A stretch of 64,000 nt of DNA from CAYQDB01 sp964416195. Its GTDB lineage: Bacteria; Zixibacteria; MSB-5A5; GN15; FEB-12. The notes under the pieces are model-generated. The model worked only from the letters and a program-made list of their open reading frames with translations, had not been told where the DNA came from and searched no databases. The stretch lies in NCBI GenBank assembly GCA_964416195.1, contig CAYQDB010000005.1:1-64000 (forward strand), given 5' to 3'. The position numbers and the translations under genes were made by a program. Positions within the stretch are counted from its first letter, which is position 1, and each line of letters starts with the position of its first letter. Below are positions 62,314-64,000 of this stretch, piece by piece.

Positions 62314-64000
62314 CTACTTTTTCCTCTTCTTTCTCCTTTTTGCTCTACCCTTCGTATTCTGCTCGCGCACGACAAACAGATCGATTTCGTTGCTGAGCAC
62401 ATCTACCCTGAGCACACCGACACGCACCCTGTCACCCAACCGAAAACTGCGCAGGTTGCGGCGGCCAATGATCCGGTACCGTTTTTCGTCAAACCGGTAG
62501 TAGTCATCGTCAATCGTCGAGAGTCGCACCAAACCTTCTACCCCCATATTGTCAAGCCGGACATAGAAGCCGTATCCCGTGACACCGGAAATAACGCCGT
62601 CAAATTGATCGCCTACGTGACGGGCCATATATGCTACCTGCTTGACCTTTATCGCCTGTCGCTCCGCCGCCTCCGCCGTCCGCTCCGTCTCCGAGCAATG
62701 CTGGCCGACATGATCAATGACAGAGACAACTCGCCGGGCAAACGCCGGGGGATATTTTCCGTTTTCCAGCTTGCGCAGCAGCCGGTGCACAAGCAGATCC
62801 GGGTAGCGGCGGATGGGCGAGGTGAAATGCGTATAATGAGTAAAAGCCAGACCGAAATGGCCGATGTTGCGACGCTGGTAGATCGCTTTCTTCATCGAAC
62901 GCAGCATCAGCTCATTGATGAAATCCACTTCGGGGCTGTCTTTCACCTGATCCAGAAAACGGGCAAAGGGAAGCGGCTTGATGTCTGGTGAGACCGGAAA
63001 GCGATACCCCAACCGGGCCATCATGGCCGAAAAAGCCTCCAACTTTTCCAGGTCCGGCCTATCGTGGACACGGTATAGGAATGGCTGTGCTTTTCGGAAG
63101 ACCTCGAGGGCCACAGCACGATTGGCGGCCAGCATAAACTCTTCGACTAGGCGGTGCGCCTCCAAGCGGACCCGGTTGCCCAGTTCCAGCACCTCTCCCT
63201 TCTTATTCAAAATGATTTTTGCTTCCGGTAGGTCAAAATCGAGCGACCCCTGGGCAAATCGCCGCTTGCTGAGAATTGAGGCCAGCTTGCGGGCAACCGT
63301 CAGATTGTCGGCAATGCGTGCTATCCGAGGTGTAGCCACACCACTATCAAAGAAGGCCTGCACCTCCTCGTAAGTCAGTTTTGCTCTCGATTTGATGACC
63401 GTATCCGCCAACCGCCACGACAACATCTTTCCTCTCTTGTCAAAATCAACAAAGACTGAATAGGCCAGCCGCTTGCGATTGGGCTTAAGAGAGCAAATGT
63501 CGTTTGAAAGTGCCTCAGGCAACATCGGGATGACCATCCCAGGAAGATAGACCGAGTTGCCGCGCTCGAAACCTTCCCTGTCAAGGGCAGTGTCTCCTTT
63601 TACGAAGTGCGAAACATCGGCAATGTGCACCCCCAAGCGATACCCTCCCGGAGTCTTCTCCACGGAAACGGCGTCGTCGTGATCTTTGGCATCCTCGGGG
63701 TCAATGGTGTAGATGCACTCTTTGGTCAGGTCCAATCTACGATCCATTTCATCCGGTGTCATCCCGGCACGAACCTTCTGTACTTCATGCAACACTTCCC
63801 GAGGAAACTCCTCAGGCAATCCGAAGCTCTTAACAACTGTCCGCATATCCACACCGGGATCACCGGGGAATCCCAACCTCTCGACTACCTTCCCCACCGG
63901 ATTTTGATACGGGTCATCCCAGGTGGTTAGAACCACCACCACCTTCTCCCCTCCGCTTGCACCCGACGTCTCTCCCGACGGAATGTAGAGGTCACGATGC
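62314..64000 (-). CDS. rnr: Ribonuclease R (5' end beyond the window)
   Basis: About 562 C-terminal residues. The reading frame is open to the last base of the window (its upstream part reads RDLYIPSGET), so the gene continues outside. The RNB catalytic domain carries the metal aspartates in YTIDPEDAKDHDDAVSVE, and YLPGMVIPMLP and FTSPIRRYPDLLVHRLL are standard RNase II/R text. An S1 domain follows (VISGVTGYGFYVRL), then a very basic tail (KGRAKRRKKRKK). Role: 3'-to-5' degradation of structured RNA. The copy C repeat lies just downstream of the stop. Confidence 0.95.
   Translation of the reverse strand, partial: HRDLYIPSGETSGASGGEKVVVVLTTWDDPYQNPVGKVVERLGFPGDPGVDMRTVVKSFGLPEEFPREVLHEVQKVRAGMTPDEMDRRLDLTKECIYTIDPEDAKDHDDAVSVEKTPGGYRLGVHIADVSHFVKGDTALDREGFERGNSVYLPGMVIPMLPEALSNDICSLKPNRKRLAYSVFVDFDKRGKMLSWRLADTVIKSRAKLTYEEVQAFFDSGVATPRIARIADNLTVARKLASILSKRRFAQGSLDFDLPEAKIILNKKGEVLELGNRVRLEAHRLVEEFMLAANRAVALEVFRKAQPFLYRVHDRPDLEKLEAFSAMMARLGYRFPVSPDIKPLPFARFLDQVKDSPEVDFINELMLRSMKKAIYQRRNIGHFGLAFTHYTHFTSPIRRYPDLLVHRLLRKLENGKYPPAFARRVVSVIDHVGQHCSETERTAEAAERQAIKVKQVAYMARHVGDQFDGVISGVTGYGFYVRLDNMGVEGLVRLSTIDDDYYRFDEKRYRIIGRRNLRSFRLGDRVRVGVLRVDVLSNEIDLFVVREQNTKGRAKRRKKRKK

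Noticed and set aside
62248..62991. A 247-codon plus-strand open frame
   Set aside because: It lies wholly opposite the RNase R gene and shows composition of an antisense shadow; no ribosome-binding site or family pattern.

Overview
The window looks like about 64 kb of chromosome from a Gram-negative, uncultured bacterium of the FCB superphylum. Candidate phylum Zixibacteria or a close relative is my best guess. The signs are a GldA/GldF-GldG/DUF4340 transporter, a DUF3098-like membrane protein, bacterial geranylgeranylglyceryl phosphate synthase, dockerin-type C-termini on a secreted beta-helix protein, lamin-tail/FlgD-type surface proteins, Lol-type ABC components and a bifunctional glucose/mannose-6-phosphate isomerase. 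The assignment is inferred from protein families; no rRNA gene is present. I see no prophage, insertion sequence with transposase, or CRISPR array.

Layout. 1-3027 (+): two MacB/FtsX permeases, an inserted NTF2-like gene and a LolD-type ATPase. 3512-8334 (-): GldA-type ATPase, fused GldF-GldG protein and DUF4340 protein. 8645-14129 (-): DUF1858 protein, sugar-phosphate isomerase, PTS enzyme I and HPr without sugar permeases, DprA, Obg. 14265-18211: CDP-alcohol phosphatidyltransferase, PfkB kinase, a divergent TetR regulator with a probable operator, and inositol-phosphate synthase, a likely inositol-lipid neighbourhood. 18306-24773 (+): translationally coupled operon of thymidylate kinase, CtpA protease, TauE-type permease, small membrane protein, HAD phosphatase and a nucleotidyltransferase fused to a catalytically degenerate phosphomannomutase domain. 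25039-33114 (-): ATP-type PEP carboxykinase, then recX-alaS-GGGPS-gmhA-O-antigen ligase-DUF3098-like.

33446-35360 (+) is a compact four-gene unit of a DUF4388 protein and three unknown proteins, with its own promoter and terminator. 35516-41875 (-) has two tandem paralogous methyltransferases, a secreted protein made of two copies of a HEWG-containing domain, and a large beta-helix protein with dockerin repeats behind a perfect consensus promoter. 42086-47754 is mixed: small exported protein, cytidylate-kinase-like protein, VOC protein, FAD-binding half-enzyme, tRNA-Arg(ACG), POT-type peptide transporter, orphan DNA methyltransferase. 47782-55050: degenerate LeuD-like protein, radical SAM protein, FKBP lipoprotein, PurA, methyltransferase, EngB, Lon. 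55287-64000 (-): dGTPase preceded by three cell-surface genes and a sigma-54 activator with a pseudo-receiver, then RNase R running off the end.

Intergenic DNA carries several families of dispersed palindromic repeats. The clearest is a MITE-like element present three times (24805, 43888, 62090), two copies of which share a core that is 36/37 identical in opposite orientations. The most interesting leads are the DUF4388 operon, the degenerate phosphomannomutase fusion, the LeuD-like protein that has lost its signature motif, possible archaeal-type ether or inositol lipid synthesis, an apparent ATT start codon for alaS, and the repeat families.
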